Assembly (NCBI GenBank): GCA_014338405.1
Contig: JTDE01000023.1
Coordinates: 439,871-503,870 of the forward strand
Source: Paragonimus skrjabini miyazakii
Lineage: Eukaryota > Platyhelminthes > Trematoda > Plagiorchiida > Troglotrematidae
Direction: 5' to 3'
Length of the DNA: 64,000 nucleotides
Translations under genes and position numbers: made by a program
In this document: positions 23,187 through 34,260 of the stretch, piece by piece
Position numbering within the stretch: position 1 is the stretch's first letter
Layout of the letters: every line of letters begins with the position of its first letter
Notes under the pieces: model-generated
What the model was told of the DNA's origin: nothing
Database searches by the model: none
The model's input: the letters and a program-made list of their open reading frames with translations, nothing else

Positions 23187-23435
23187 TTATACACCGGATA
23201 TCAGCGAAATCATCTCACTTGAAATAGATCTTTGCTCCGTTGAAATCGACGTACCAATGGGAGTGTAGTACACGGTTGGCCTTCCCAATAATTCCCTACT
23301 CTGTATCCTTGGACGCCAGTTTTTACTATGGAAAACCAAATCTGATGCATCTGTTGCATATGTACAGACAATACTTTCCACCGTCAATTCGCGTCTGTAC
23401 AACTGCCCTGTATCCTCCTGATATCCTGTTATCAA
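23187..23435 (-). CDS. Candidate terminal exon, unknown protein
   Basis: The 82-codon minus-strand frame has a protein-like composition (charged residues, W and P spread through it, no long hydrophobic or low-complexity runs) and ends at a TAA. The AG dinucleotides at its upstream edge (ATAACAG, ATATCAG, ATACAG) could serve as acceptors. I recognise no family. A longer open frame on the opposite strand (23240-23581) competes with it, so the coding strand, if any, is uncertain. Confidence 0.15.
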   Translation of the reverse strand: MITGYQEDTGQLYRRELTVESIVCTYATDASDLVFHSKNWRPRIQSRELLGRPTVYYTPIGTSISTEQRSISSEMISLISGV

Positions 23436-23699
23436 ACAACTACGTATGCAGAATGGTGTGCTGTCTTTGGAAACTTACAGACTCGCCACATGTTTTTAGC
23501 CATAGACCACCGCTGGTTTCAGAGAAAACCGAGGTACACAAAATACCATTTGAGAAACTTATGCATAAGCGTAAACATTAATCAGAATAATTTAGACTGA
23601 TCAGCTCTGTACGAAAAAAAAAGAATGAAGATTTCACCACCGGTGTTGGCTTTATAGCATCGGAACATTCAAATTGAAATAAACCAAACCCCCGACTAC
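23436..23699. other. Short flank with a copy of the family A tail sequence
   Basis: This flank holds a 17-base segment at 23668-23684 (TTCAAATTGAAATAAAC) that is identical to 24100-24116 at the far end of the family A repeat. No gene is supported here. Confidence 0.5.
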
Positions 23700-24104
23700 T
23701 CATCAGTGATCTATAATATCGCCTAGCAGGTTTAATGAGATCAGAGATTTCCACCTGTCTAGAAAGTCCTAATCGCGGGGTTATCAATTGGAGTTAACAG
23801 GACAGTTACTGTGTCTCCATTTCGAGACGATCGGGCAACCTTATCATTACTCACAAGCGAAAGTGGTTGAGCGTTCACATATGATAATTCGGTCGTGCCT
23901 AACGTGAGGTCAATGGCTCAGTGGTAAACACGGTTGCCTCATAAACAGCGTGGTCGTGGTTCTAGTCCCGACAGTGGCGGTGATATGCACTACTGACGAA
24001 CTCTAATGAGAGCGAAACTCGAGTCTAGTGCTTCTTTTCGAAATGGGCCGACTGGATAGTCTATGGGAATGCAACAGCTGTGGTCAATTGTGGGTGATGT
24101 TCAA
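23700..24104 (+). repeat. tRNA-derived repeat family A, copy A1 (longest)
   Basis: This is the fullest plus-strand copy. In order it has a 5' module of about 200 bp (with AAGTCCTAATCG and ATTGGAGTTAACAG), then CACATATGATAATTCGGTCG. Next comes a tRNA-like core at about 23905-23975, with an A box TGGCTCAGTGG (23914-23924) and a B-box-like GGTTCTAGTCC (23958-23968). A 3' body follows with GAGAGCGAAACTCGAGTC and GGGCCGACTGGATAGTC, ending GTGGGTGATG. The anticodon loop reads CTCATAA, and other copies have CTCATGA. The tRNA-like part sits in the middle, not at the 5' end as in a standard SINE. Confidence 0.8.
23905..23975 (+). promoter_or_regulatory. tRNA-like internal pol III promoter core of repeat A1
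   Basis: The A box (TGGCTCAGTGG) and B box (GGTTCTAGTCC, which keeps most of the GGTTCGANTCC consensus) are about 34 bases apart, as in a real tRNA gene. The anticodon arm GTTGC-CTCATAA-ACAGC forms a partial stem. It is a tRNA relic that could have driven RNA polymerase III transcription of the repeat, not a working tRNA gene. Confidence 0.65.
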
Positions 24105-27100
24105 ATTGAAATAAACTATATATGGTTTTGTGACATACAACATTTCGGATCATAACACTGATGGCCAGGGTGAAATATCTCAACCTGTAAATTGAACAGA
24201 TTCGTTGCTCGGCTTTCTGAACTGAAAGAATTCAAGGTTATTTTAAACTATCAATAAAAATTAGCTTATTTCAGCTACAGGCATTATCTTGTCCGCATTG
24301 GTTTAGTGAACGAAACGTCTTTCTTTTTCAGAGAGTCATTTAAACAACAGTAGTAGTTAAAATTCAAAGGCGCCCTTTCTCGCATTTGATATCGTCAAGT
24401 GAGCTAGGCTTCCTGTAACCACAACACAATAGTATGACGATATGTCAAACAATTCAAACGTGAGAATTGTTCAAAATGAAAGGAACTGGTTACTCCACAT
24501 TGTTCAGATGTTGTGATCAATCCAAAGAAATCGGCCTGACGAGAAAGATCTACTCACTCGGCTAACGACTGGTATTAACAGTCCATTGAGCGGATTAGAC
24601 GATCTGATCAGTACTGACGAGACAAAATTGTTTGGCGTTCGGCCGCATCCAACATTTTCCGAGTAGAGTAGCAGTCAACACGGTTCTGTCATGAAAGTAC
24701 GGACTGAGTTCAAGTAGTGACTGTGGAGAGAATATGAATAACTGTTGAACACCAGCTTGGAAGTTCACCTCTGTTAGAACCTTCAGACCAATGCTTTTCG
24801 GAATTGCCTGGTCAAAATAGCTATCTGAATAAACAGGCTACAAAACGTTGTGTGTAGTTCAATTTAAATAAGTTTAAATAATTTACTCTAACTATAAGTC
24901 CCGATTTCGTGGTGATCCTCGCTATGTAAAGATCTTCGTAAGCAAAGGAAGTGGCTGTAACAGAGATCGTGAGTGAGCACTTGCCGTTCTGTCTGCTTTA
25001 GATGCGAGAATCAAAGAAGTCTCAGATAATCAGTTCCTTTAGAACACTTTCAAACTATCACTCTACTCGAAAGTTTATTCAGGGTTGTGCAAAAATAACC
25101 TTCGCATAAGTCAACAAAATGGCAGATTTGACCCAATTGTAATAACTTCAGGGTTTCGTTGGACGGGGTGACAGGAGAACAACAACCATCTTTTAAATTT
25201 GTGCAGTACCAGCTAGTTTACGAGAACGCAGAAATCACGCACCTAACTTTCGACCTTTGTGGGTCAACTGGTACAATGCATGCGGTATCGTATCGTGTAA
25301 TTTCGGTTATTAGCTTGTATACAATTGTGATCTGGTTGAGCCTTATCTAAACGGCTATTGGTTAAGAAACGCGGATTAAAACAAACAGAACTGAGTGCAC
25401 ACAAAAGACTGTTCCTTTTAGGTCATGATTTCATCCAAATCATCTTCATCCACTATGGACGTGATAGGTATGCTCATTAAAGACGAATTGCCTAAAACCA
25501 TATGTCCTATGACTTTAAGTTCCAGTTGTATGAATCGTTGTTTAAACTAGCACAATTCGCTGTAATTTGGGAGGTATTAGTGATCCTCACTCTGAGTCCC
25601 ACGGAATCTCCACGACCAAATATCAGCGTCTACCAGTTAAATGTAGATTTGAAGTCCAGTCCAGTTGCCCTAATTTTTGGTATTCATATGAGGGCGGAAC
25701 GACACATGTATTATATATCCGCGATTTTTAGAACAAGACTATGATTTCATCGACTGCTTATATTCATTCCGTCTCCGCTCAACTGCCTATTAATATCATT
25801 TGCTGCTCACGCGCACCCGAACTCGCCACGTATTATGGCGTTTTAGTTTGACCTCACCAAGTAAATATAGTGTGGACGAAATTTATCTGATAACCTTCGT
25901 TGATGGAGTCGACTCACTCATTGACCAGCCTATTGAATTTCTGAGCATCGATCGAGAAGGATAGAGTCAAAATGGCCGAGTTCCGTCAGAGTACTTGTAA
26001 CTCGACATAGATAAATGCAACTCGAGCAAGAGTGACAAGAAAGACTTAAGTTACATGCGGCTTCATAATACCATGCACACCTTTTTTATGCAGTCATTGT
26101 ACAGACACTAGGGGACAGGATTAGCATACCCAGTTCCACTCGGGCAGGAAAGATTCGACCACCGATGTACACTAAAAGTTCTAGAGAAAATCAGCAGTCT
26201 TGAGTTTCGCTAAAACAAGATCTCATGTGCATTCTCTATTTTGGCAAACATTGCGAGCATAATTCAGTAGTTTGCAAAGACTATTTTTATGAATTCGAAG
26301 TAAACCAGCTCGAACTTTACTGAAGGTCACAATATGTATTCCATGCAGTCTAAGAACTCTCTAAGAGCTTCAGAATAATTTTTAACGTATTTCCGAAATT
26401 GAATACGATAGTCTTGCTAAATGAAGGTGCTTCCTCATAGGTATTTCAAGGGTGATAACTCTTCGATTTCCACCAAAGTAACAAAACTTCATTAGCAGTT
26501 TTATTCTTGTTCGGATTATTTATTACATTAAGCTATTTTGAATGACACTTAAACGAGTGATTATGCCAAAATGTTATTTTGTAAGCTAATAGAGAGAAAA
26601 GTTAAACATGCATGTGCAAAAATTCCACTGTTTACGGTGTACATCGTGTGCCTTGAAAATTTAGACCTCAGGTGATTAGATTTGAATAATGTCTGGTCGT
26701 TCTAAACAAAATTGCCCTGATCACGTTTGTTTTGAATGCTATCACATAAATCCATCTTTGAGGAGACAGATTTAATCATATGAAAAATAATGAATTGTGT
26801 AAGCAATGAACGGAATATTTATAACTGTAAGAATTTATCTACCATTGCAGTAACTTAATGGTTCCGGTGAATGGGGTGGGAATTCACGGCTAAGCTAACT
26901 TGTAGTCACTTAGCCATACACCCATAATACAGATATTTATGATTTCACACCATCATGCTTAATCCGTACACAATGTAGTCACTTGTATGAAATGTGAACA
27001 TAAGCGCGATAGTCACGCTTTCAAATATTTGCAGCGAAATTTTCATAGAAAGATGCAGCATAGTGATACACACAGTGGTAATCACAAACAGGGTCTGTTA

Positions 27101-27985
27101 AAAGTGGTCTATTCTGAGGTTGGCGTCTTAAGAGACAATTATTCACGTGGAACTGCTGTAAATAAAACTAAATATTTTGTTTTTGAAAAAGTTATCAATA
27201 GTCATTTGTTCCAGCACATTTTTATCTTGATATTCTGCGGTTGATACTGGGCTTTCTGTATTATTTTTGAAAAGGAACTTTTGTCTCATTGGCTATTTTA
27301 ACTGTCATATCAGTAAACTGGTCTTAAAAAAACCTTCCCGTCCTATATCGAAAATAATTTGAACAGTTGTTTGTACACTTGCTCGTTTAGGTCTTGAAAT
27401 GTGTACTCATCTAGGTTAGTTAAACTGCTCTCAAATGAACTACTCTGAACAAACGCTGTGTAAGATTACCGAGCATATCATGTCAGTCGAACTTATCAGC
27501 CCGATTTCTAATTTAACAGAAAGTGAAATGATAAAACCCAAATCAAGTTGTTATATAAGCGCGTCTTACAGTTGGGCAACCTACTCACAAGTTAATGCGT
27601 TTGAATTCACAGACGAGATAATTACTATGCGACATCAACTGAGTAATGATCACCGTGTTCATGCCAAAACTCATTTAGAACCAGCTTTCATCTGGCAGGG
27701 TAAATGCATTAATGATATGCTCTAAAAACAGCAGTGAATCCTGATTGTATCCACGTGATGTTCGTTCACTTCATTGTTTTGTCGCCAAGCCCCTAACCTA
27801 TACAACTGAATGTTTTATGTAATCGACTGATGAGAATAAACGAAATGCTTGCATCACGCAATGTATGTCTTCTTGTCGTCTTAATGAACTGGATAAATGG
27901 AACTCAGTGTTTCAAAATGGCAGATGATTAGTTTGTTTCCCCATTTCGAGAAGGGACAGTTGTCAATTTGTCTAAATGAAAATGT
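24105..27985. other. No recognisable gene or repeat
   Basis: I could assign nothing in this stretch. Short frames at 25159-25350, 25502-25744, 26987-27244 and 27435-27725 show no family resemblance and no convincing splice context. Confidence 0.45.
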
Positions 27986-28560
27986 TACTAAACACGACTA
28001 GTGGAGTGCTGTTTATTGCATTCACAAAACATCACTAATCAGCAAAGCCAGACGTCACTGCGATTATCCGAACGCATTCGGGAAGACCATCCGGTTTGGC
28101 TAAACTGGGGCTTGGAAAAGTCTTGCTCCTCTTCTATCGCTGCGCATCTAATGGAGTACAACCACTCAATCGACCTCAATGACTCAGCCCATCCTATATA
28201 TCACGCTGCTGGTTTGCAGTCAAAACAGAGCAAATCAGCACTTGTTGGAAGTTGCGAAAGACATAGCCACCTTCCTACTCTCGCCCTACTATGTATTCAA
28301 AAACGCTTCGTCAGAACACTGAATCTTCCATGGCCTAATGTCCACGTCCGAACCAAACAGATTACGCGGTCACGGCTACTATCATAAAAGTCAGCAGTAA
28401 TGTGTACAATCGAACTGATCTTTCTGTAATTGATAACAAAGCGTTTGCTCGATTACCATACCTTTTCTTACACATGATCAACCCACATAAATGTGTTTTA
28501 TTTATCTCGGCGATGAATCACCGAAAACAAGCTTGTTCATTATACATTCTTCTAACGTCT
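27986..28560 (+). mobile_element. 5'-truncated Penelope-like element (PLE-d)
   Basis: A decayed endonuclease domain is followed by a recognisable 3' UTR. The segment at about 28466-28555 (CATAAATGTGTT ... CGATGAATCACCGAAAACAA ... CTTGTTCATTATAC) matches the tail of PLE-g at about 53320-53400, so the two belong to one subfamily. No RT remains upstream, which fits 5' truncation during insertion. Confidence 0.65.
28001..28387 (+). pseudogene. PLE GIY-YIG endonuclease (PLE-d)
   Basis: The 128-codon frame contains S-Q-T-S-L-R-L-S-E-R-I-R-E-D (about residues 16-29), matching the segment just after YIG. It continues with P-V-W-L, then S-S-S-I-A-A-H-L-M-E-Y-N-H-S-I-D-L and P-I-Y-H-A, and ends L-C-I-Q-K-R-F-V-R-T-L-N-L-P-W-P. 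The V-I-Y and Y-I-G halves themselves are lost or scrambled in the first 20 residues. The central and C-terminal parts are well preserved, including the Arg in S-E-R-I-R. The Glu-containing segment near residue 85 reads G-S-C-E-R-H and cannot be aligned with confidence. Inactive. Confidence 0.7.
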
Positions 28561-29849
28561 AAACCGGGTATTTTCATTCAATTTAAACAAGCCTCTTTTT
28601 ACCAGTAATTAGAAAAATCATAAGTAACATGCTCAATGAATATAATATTTTAAGTAAACCTGATGGTTTTAGCCGCTTCCCATCAGTTCCGGTCAACGGT
28701 CGCCTGCCTTGAACTGCTGTTTATCTGGTTCATATATACTCCAAACGATTGGGTTAATGTACGGTGGCAAGCTGGCTTGTCAAGCACGATAATACTATGG
28801 TACACATATGTGCACATCTTGTGTGGACATACCAACACGTTGTGATTAACATACGCATTTCGATTATCAGCTCTTTGATAAAAACAATACGCAGTGGGTG
28901 TTTTTATTCATTTTTATTGTAAATCATTCAGAATGCCAGTACTAAGAAAAAATACTTTTCCTTGAAAACTGAGCGCTCTTAAAAACTGGACTGCAAATTA
29001 ATCTATAAAACAGTTTAAAATAGGATAATAGATCTTGTATTGGAAACTCCATTTTAATACAAATATTTTGGCATCTTTAACAGCACGGAACATACGATTA
29101 TTAAATGTGACGAAGGATCCAGGGTCTATGTGGTGTAACAGTTGGACATATATAAGTCCCTCAGGGTATAATCTAACAAATCAGTCAGGACCGATGTTCA
29201 TTTGTTTCTGATTGTTCATTTCCATCTAGTTCCTCAGCTTGTACTCAGGCTCTAATGCAGATGTGCCAGTCTGTTTGGTCGAGCGTTTGGCAGAATAGAA
29301 CATTTGCTTTTCTATTCCGGTCAGTTAAGCCATTTGTTTTGAACGTGTAATTAAGTTAGAGATGTCTGATAAGTTAATCCTGCTGTCTTCAGACTAGCAT
29401 GTTTGATTTCACTCTGTTTAGGCTTTCTAATGCATTTGCTTTAAGCAGACGCTTGCAGTGAAGTCTTGCTAACTAAAACTGAGACGACCGTTTGGGTTAA
29501 ATGAGGCAACAAAATAATTCAGTTTCTACTTTCAAACGATGCCAAATATTAGTAGTACATTTGAAGATTGATGAAATGAGTGAGCAAACGTTGCAATCCC
29601 TTTGGTTCGAGCGTAACCCAAAATTGATTAGTCGCCCTTGGTTGAAATTCGTCACGTTATATCGACAGCTTGACTCAAAACTAATGATACACGTTTGATA
29701 ACTGGGACTGTTGGGTTCGGCATTGCCGTAGTGTTGACAGTAATTGTGACGTTTAACATCTCGCCTTCGTTTCTGATTTATTGTAGTCGCCCAATAAGAA
29801 AAAATACTACACTAACAGTAAGAAATCAACACTCACATTTTCTACTTTT
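28561..29849. other. No recognisable gene or repeat
   Basis: Nothing supported here. The frame at 29501-29698 is short and matches no family I know. Confidence 0.4.
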
Positions 29850-30052
29850 CAGAGCTTGTCAGTAGTGCATAGATCTACCACGGTCTGAACCAGAACTTCG
29901 ACCACGCTTCCCTGAAGCAACCATGTTGACCGTTGCACCACTAATCCCAAGCTGTCGTATGTTAACGCCCAACCACTTTAGGTGGTGAGTGTCGACCAGG
30001 TTACCTGATCTTATCTCTAGGAGAGTTACTATCTTCTAACTCCACTCAATGA
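29850..30052 (-). repeat. tRNA-derived repeat family A, copy A2 (partial)
   Basis: This minus-strand copy begins at AGCTTGTCAGTAGTGCATAG, which matches the copy at 60.12 kb. It runs through an eroded tRNA-like core (AGCAACCATGTTGACC in antisense, where better copies have AGGCAACCGTGTTACC) and ends in the AACTCCACTCAATGA part of the 5' module. The 3' end of the element (CTATGGGAATGC to GGTGATG) is missing. It abuts copy A3 head to head. Confidence 0.65.
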
Positions 30053-30252
30053 CCCAATCACCATTCACAAGCAAAAGCGTTGGCCGTTCATATACAATAA
30101 TTTGGTCTTGCCTAAGACCAGATTATTTGCGCAGTGGTCAACATGGTTGCCTCATCAAAGTGTAGCTGACGTTCTAAATCCGACTTTACTGACCAGCTTT
30201 AATGCGATCGAAATTGGAGTGTAGTAATATTTTGAAAGAGTTTGACTGCAGA
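30053..30252 (+). repeat. tRNA-derived repeat family A, copy A3 (partial)
   Basis: This plus-strand copy starts within the 5' module (CATTCACAAGCAAAAGCGTT). It continues through TACAATAATTTGGTC, an eroded tRNA-like core with GCGCAGTGGTCAACATGG, and then GCGATCGAAATTGGAGTG and GAGTTTGACTGCA. Both boxes are damaged. With A2 it forms an inverted pair with no spacer. Confidence 0.65.
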
Positions 30253-31859
30253 CTTTATGTCATTGAAATGGTTGCGATCAAGCAAAGGTGATGCTCAACG
30301 CGAGGTCAGTCGGATCCTCGACTACTCATTAGTAATAGAAAATTCGACGTTGTTGATTGTTTGGTTACAACAAGTCACTAGAATAATCCCGTCAAACTGT
30401 AGGACGCTGTTACTGAATCGTAATCCTACTGTATCGGCGTTAAACGTTAATGACACAACAATCCAGCTTGTACATCTCGCAACTTATATCCTCTATACTT
30501 GTCGATATGTAATAACAAACAATGCAAACAGCTTCATATAAAAATTAACCCATTAACTGAATCACTATATGTGATAGCATTTTGCAAATTGAAACGCACA
30601 GCAAATTAACGCAGTAGTTCGATGACCGCTACATACTCATTTGTAATCAGTAGGCCATTTTTGTTCGAATGATTGAAAGTCAAATATAATCCACTGGTTA
30701 CCTGCTATAATTTAACTCTTACTGAGGAGACATTTCTATCTAAATTATCTGAAAGAGGATTGCAGCGTTCGACTAAATTGTGGTTTTCTTTTGAATACTT
30801 TAGGTATTTTCATCTAAGGAATTTTGTGCACTGTCATTTTGCATTGCATTCTTACTGCATTAGAATAAATAACAGAAAAGCCGTAAATATAAAGCATTAG
30901 ATATGTTCCGATAAATTGCAAAACTCAGCGTTCAACGCTGGACGCTACAACCCCGCAGTTTTCTAATTTTCAAAAATCCGCAGTAGCGAAATTGTTTCAA
31001 ATTCATAAATCCAATTAAATTGTCTACATAAGCATAAGGTCAAAGAAATCTACTTGAAACGATAGTATTCTACGAAAATATTTTTCAAAGATACTGCTTA
31101 CGAAAAGCATCAAAGAACAGTTACAATTAACTGGGTTAACGGCAAATATGTATAAGGACCGTGGGTGGTTAGTTACTGAGTTTTCTGCCAACTTTCAGCT
31201 AGACTGTCGTGGTCAACCCACCGTGTAAGCAAAAAATAATTCGAATGCACCTAAATCTGATTAAGCATGTGCTTCGCATTGCAGATGCTCGGTCGGAATC
31301 AAATAGTTTTCATTTGGTTGATTCCAGAGGACACTCATCTATGCTAAATGTTGGGAGGGGGAGGGGTCCTTAGAATTGCCGTTCTTCTTTAACGGACTAC
31401 CGACAGCTCTACAGCCTTCCCTGGTGCCTGTTTAAGAACTTTTTGGACTCACTAGACCCTGCTTCTACAAAAGTCAAACGTTTGTCCAAATTGACCGTGT
31501 TTTAATAATTGCTACTTCACAACGATTAGTCGTCACCGAAATTCAAACAGGCACAAAATATGATGAATATGAGTTGTGTAGGTGTTTCATAATGTGAGAA
31601 GGAGTTATTTGAGTTTGCATACGGAGCCGACTATTCTAATCTGGCCTAACGTGGAAAGCGATATCGATGGTCATTCATATACATTGTTCGCACATTTTCT
31701 GTCCTGTGAATCCTCGGTAATCATTTGGCCTTCTATGTAACTTCTTCAACCTGCACATTTCAACAGCTGTACGGAACGGACTGTGCATTCTCATGACTTA
31801 TAGCCAGCGAGACAGGCACTGAATACCAAGTTGCTCAATTGCGTAGCTTACTTCCAGTC
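30253..31859. other. No recognisable gene or repeat
   Basis: AT-rich, with no supported feature. The 99-codon frame at 30242-30541 begins inside repeat A3 and is not a gene. Confidence 0.4.
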
Positions 31860-32580
31860 CAACTGTGGTGGATTTTCAGGCCGCAGGTGTGAGCGTTCCA
31901 ACACTGGGTGGAATACCTCAACGCGGGAGGAGGGTTACGTCCAAAATCCCACAACGTACGGACGGTGGACAACGGGGGCAATCAGATGAGTCATCGCTCG
32001 ACCGGATGGGACCAACGGGCGAGACATAGCAGGCAAAATAGAATGGACGACAAAATCTGGAGCGCGATAATTCCAACACTCGCAGGAATATCTCAACACT
32101 GCCGTGGAATACAATCAAAGCCCACTATAGATAGATGAAGGACAACACGAGCGACCGGACGAGCCATTGCTCAACGAAGTCGGACCAACAGGCGAAGAAT
32201 GGTGGGCGGAAACCCCCCCGATAGACGGTGCCGATCACACACAAACCTGGCAGAAGTGTACATGACGCGTGAGCGGAAACCTGGGGGTGTCATGGACTGG
32301 AATGCTGATTCATAAACGCGAGCGCGCGTGTAGCATGCTCGCTAGCGTGTTGGACAATAAAGACTGTGTTTTATTGGACGCCTTTTCGCTACACAATGAA
32401 CAGTGCAAAATACCACAACTACCTTGTGATACTACTACTCGGTATAAGCCTGGAAAGGCGTACATCGAGCACTTACACTGAAGTGGCCACGACATTGGAA
32501 GTACGGGATATCATCGGAGATTGTGGCATGTTAAGTTATCGTGAAGCATACAGTTTACGTACACCAATTAAATAGAGGCA
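31860..32580 (+). repeat. GC-richer block with tandem duplication; possible solo LTR
   Basis: This block is noticeably richer in G and C than its surroundings. It contains an imperfect tandem duplication with a period of about 173-175 bp. TTCCAACACT at 31896 recurs at 32071, and GGACCAACGGGCGA at about 32009 recurs as GGACCAACAGGCGA at about 32182. About 115 bp after the second unit is AATAAA (32356-32361), followed by a T-rich, G-containing stretch. Tandem repeats upstream of a poly(A) signal are typical of an LTR (U3 then R), but no gag/pol or second copy is in the window and TG...CA ends were not pinned down. It could also be a GC-rich non-autonomous repeat or a host promoter. The short overlapping frames on both strands are likely incidental. 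Confidence 0.4.
32356..32361 (+). terminator. Possible polyadenylation signal
   Basis: AATAAA followed within about 10 bases by a T-rich, G-containing stretch, inside the GC-richer block. In an LTR reading this would mark the R region. The motif alone is common by chance in AT-rich DNA. Confidence 0.3.
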
Positions 32581-34260
32581 ATCCGTGACTAGAATCCTGC
32601 AAAGTACTATGCACTAACGACCACAGTAACCCGGTAGGATGACCTGATCTGTTTTGCGAGTAGGATACAAGCTGCTAAGTTGATTTGTTAAAGTTAAATA
32701 ATTTTGTGTTCTGGCTACGTAACAGTAAACTCACTGAGGTAACAGGCTCAAGTTGGTGAACGTTCATCGTGAAGTGTTTGGCAGTCAATGGTGTGGGATT
32801 TTGAACAGTTGATTCACCTGCCTGAAGCTACTGCACAGTTAGATGTTCCAATCATTTTGGAATGTGTCGGGCTATTCGTAGTGACAGTTGGTGATTTGTC
32901 TGTCCCATGTTAACCTCAATGAAGCTGCAAATGTGAAGCTGTACAACGTATACGTTGGATAAGTTAGTTAGTTATCTAGTTGATACTGTAGAAGACTGCT
33001 CATTTAATAGTGCAAACTAAGAATAACTAGGCTGTCATTTTCAAGTCAGAATGGACTTTAGTTTGAATATGAGATCGGTCACCAGATGGTACCATATGAA
33101 ATGAAAAACAGGACTACCTCTCGTTTTTGAGCGGTTCTACTGTGTGTTTTCTATATGTAGTATGTCTGCCTAAACCGAAACTTTCGGCCACTATTGAACG
33201 CCCAGTTTCTTCATGCAATTCAGGCATTTTGTGCAGCTTTATCCAACCTATTTTTGTGATGTGAAAGTAAATATTTTTTGCCGCAACACACGCTGATCAG
33301 CTTAGTGTAAAAGCAACACGTTGAACGTTCAGCAGAAAAGTACACAACATACGCCCCTGGGTGGTTTAAAGTATTTCACCCACCCAGGTTTGGTGAATAT
33401 GCCTGGATTATGTGCTAATTTACGAATGTGTACGGGCGGAATATCCTATTCTACCAGACAAATAAGGCAGTTATTGTTATTAGTGTTTTGGCTATCATCG
33501 GTCATATGACCTGTGACTAATACCGACCTTCATTCAATTTCCAAGTCCCAAGTCTCGCAACAGTGACTGACCACCGCTGATACGTGCCTGAGACTTTCTC
33601 GTGCAAAATAGATTGTATTTTAGTCACTTGATCTCGAATATAACCGTTGTCAGTTTACCCTGCCTGGCAAATTTCCAGATTGCTACACCTACTGACCAAC
33701 GAAGTCAAGTGTTTTGGCAATTTGTTGGAGAACGAACTGAGCAATCGCACTTTTATCTGAAAAATGGAGCTGGAGAACTACGTTTAAACTGAACGAATGA
33801 GTGCCAATGTAAGAATATCTAACTGCAAAGTGGGGTGGTTAGGTCCATATTAGAGCCGCCATTTGTTTAACTGGATTTAATGAGCTGTTCGTTCTTGATC
33901 ACTGTTTTCAGAAAAGGGTCTAGGATTTCTGGTGAAATGTGTCACACACAAGATCGGTTGAGACTAAGCAGTATAGTATTCACCAGTAATCATGAACGGT
34001 AAGGTTAGCGATGGCTACTGAGACTTCAGTGGTGGTAACTACTCAACTTTTCACTCTTCTGACCCACTATTCAACAATTTTATTTGATTATACGAGTGAA
34101 GGCGTGTTTGGCAGTTCGAAAAACGGCGTCAGGACCATGGAAAAGGTGCGATGCAAACCACCGTATTAATCAATTTATCCAAAAATTAAGGTTCAATTGT
34201 CCATCCAACAATAAACACCATTATCTGATAAAACCATCAAAACTCTCACCTAAAGTATTT
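32581..34260. other. No recognisable gene or repeat
   Basis: Nothing assigned. The frame at 34084-34281 lies just upstream of a PLE remnant but shows none of the expected RT thumb motifs. Confidence 0.4.

Noticed and set aside
23240..23581. 113-codon plus-strand frame as a gene
   Set aside because: The opposite strand is also open and has the more protein-like composition. Neither strand shows a known domain, so only the minus frame is kept, at low confidence.
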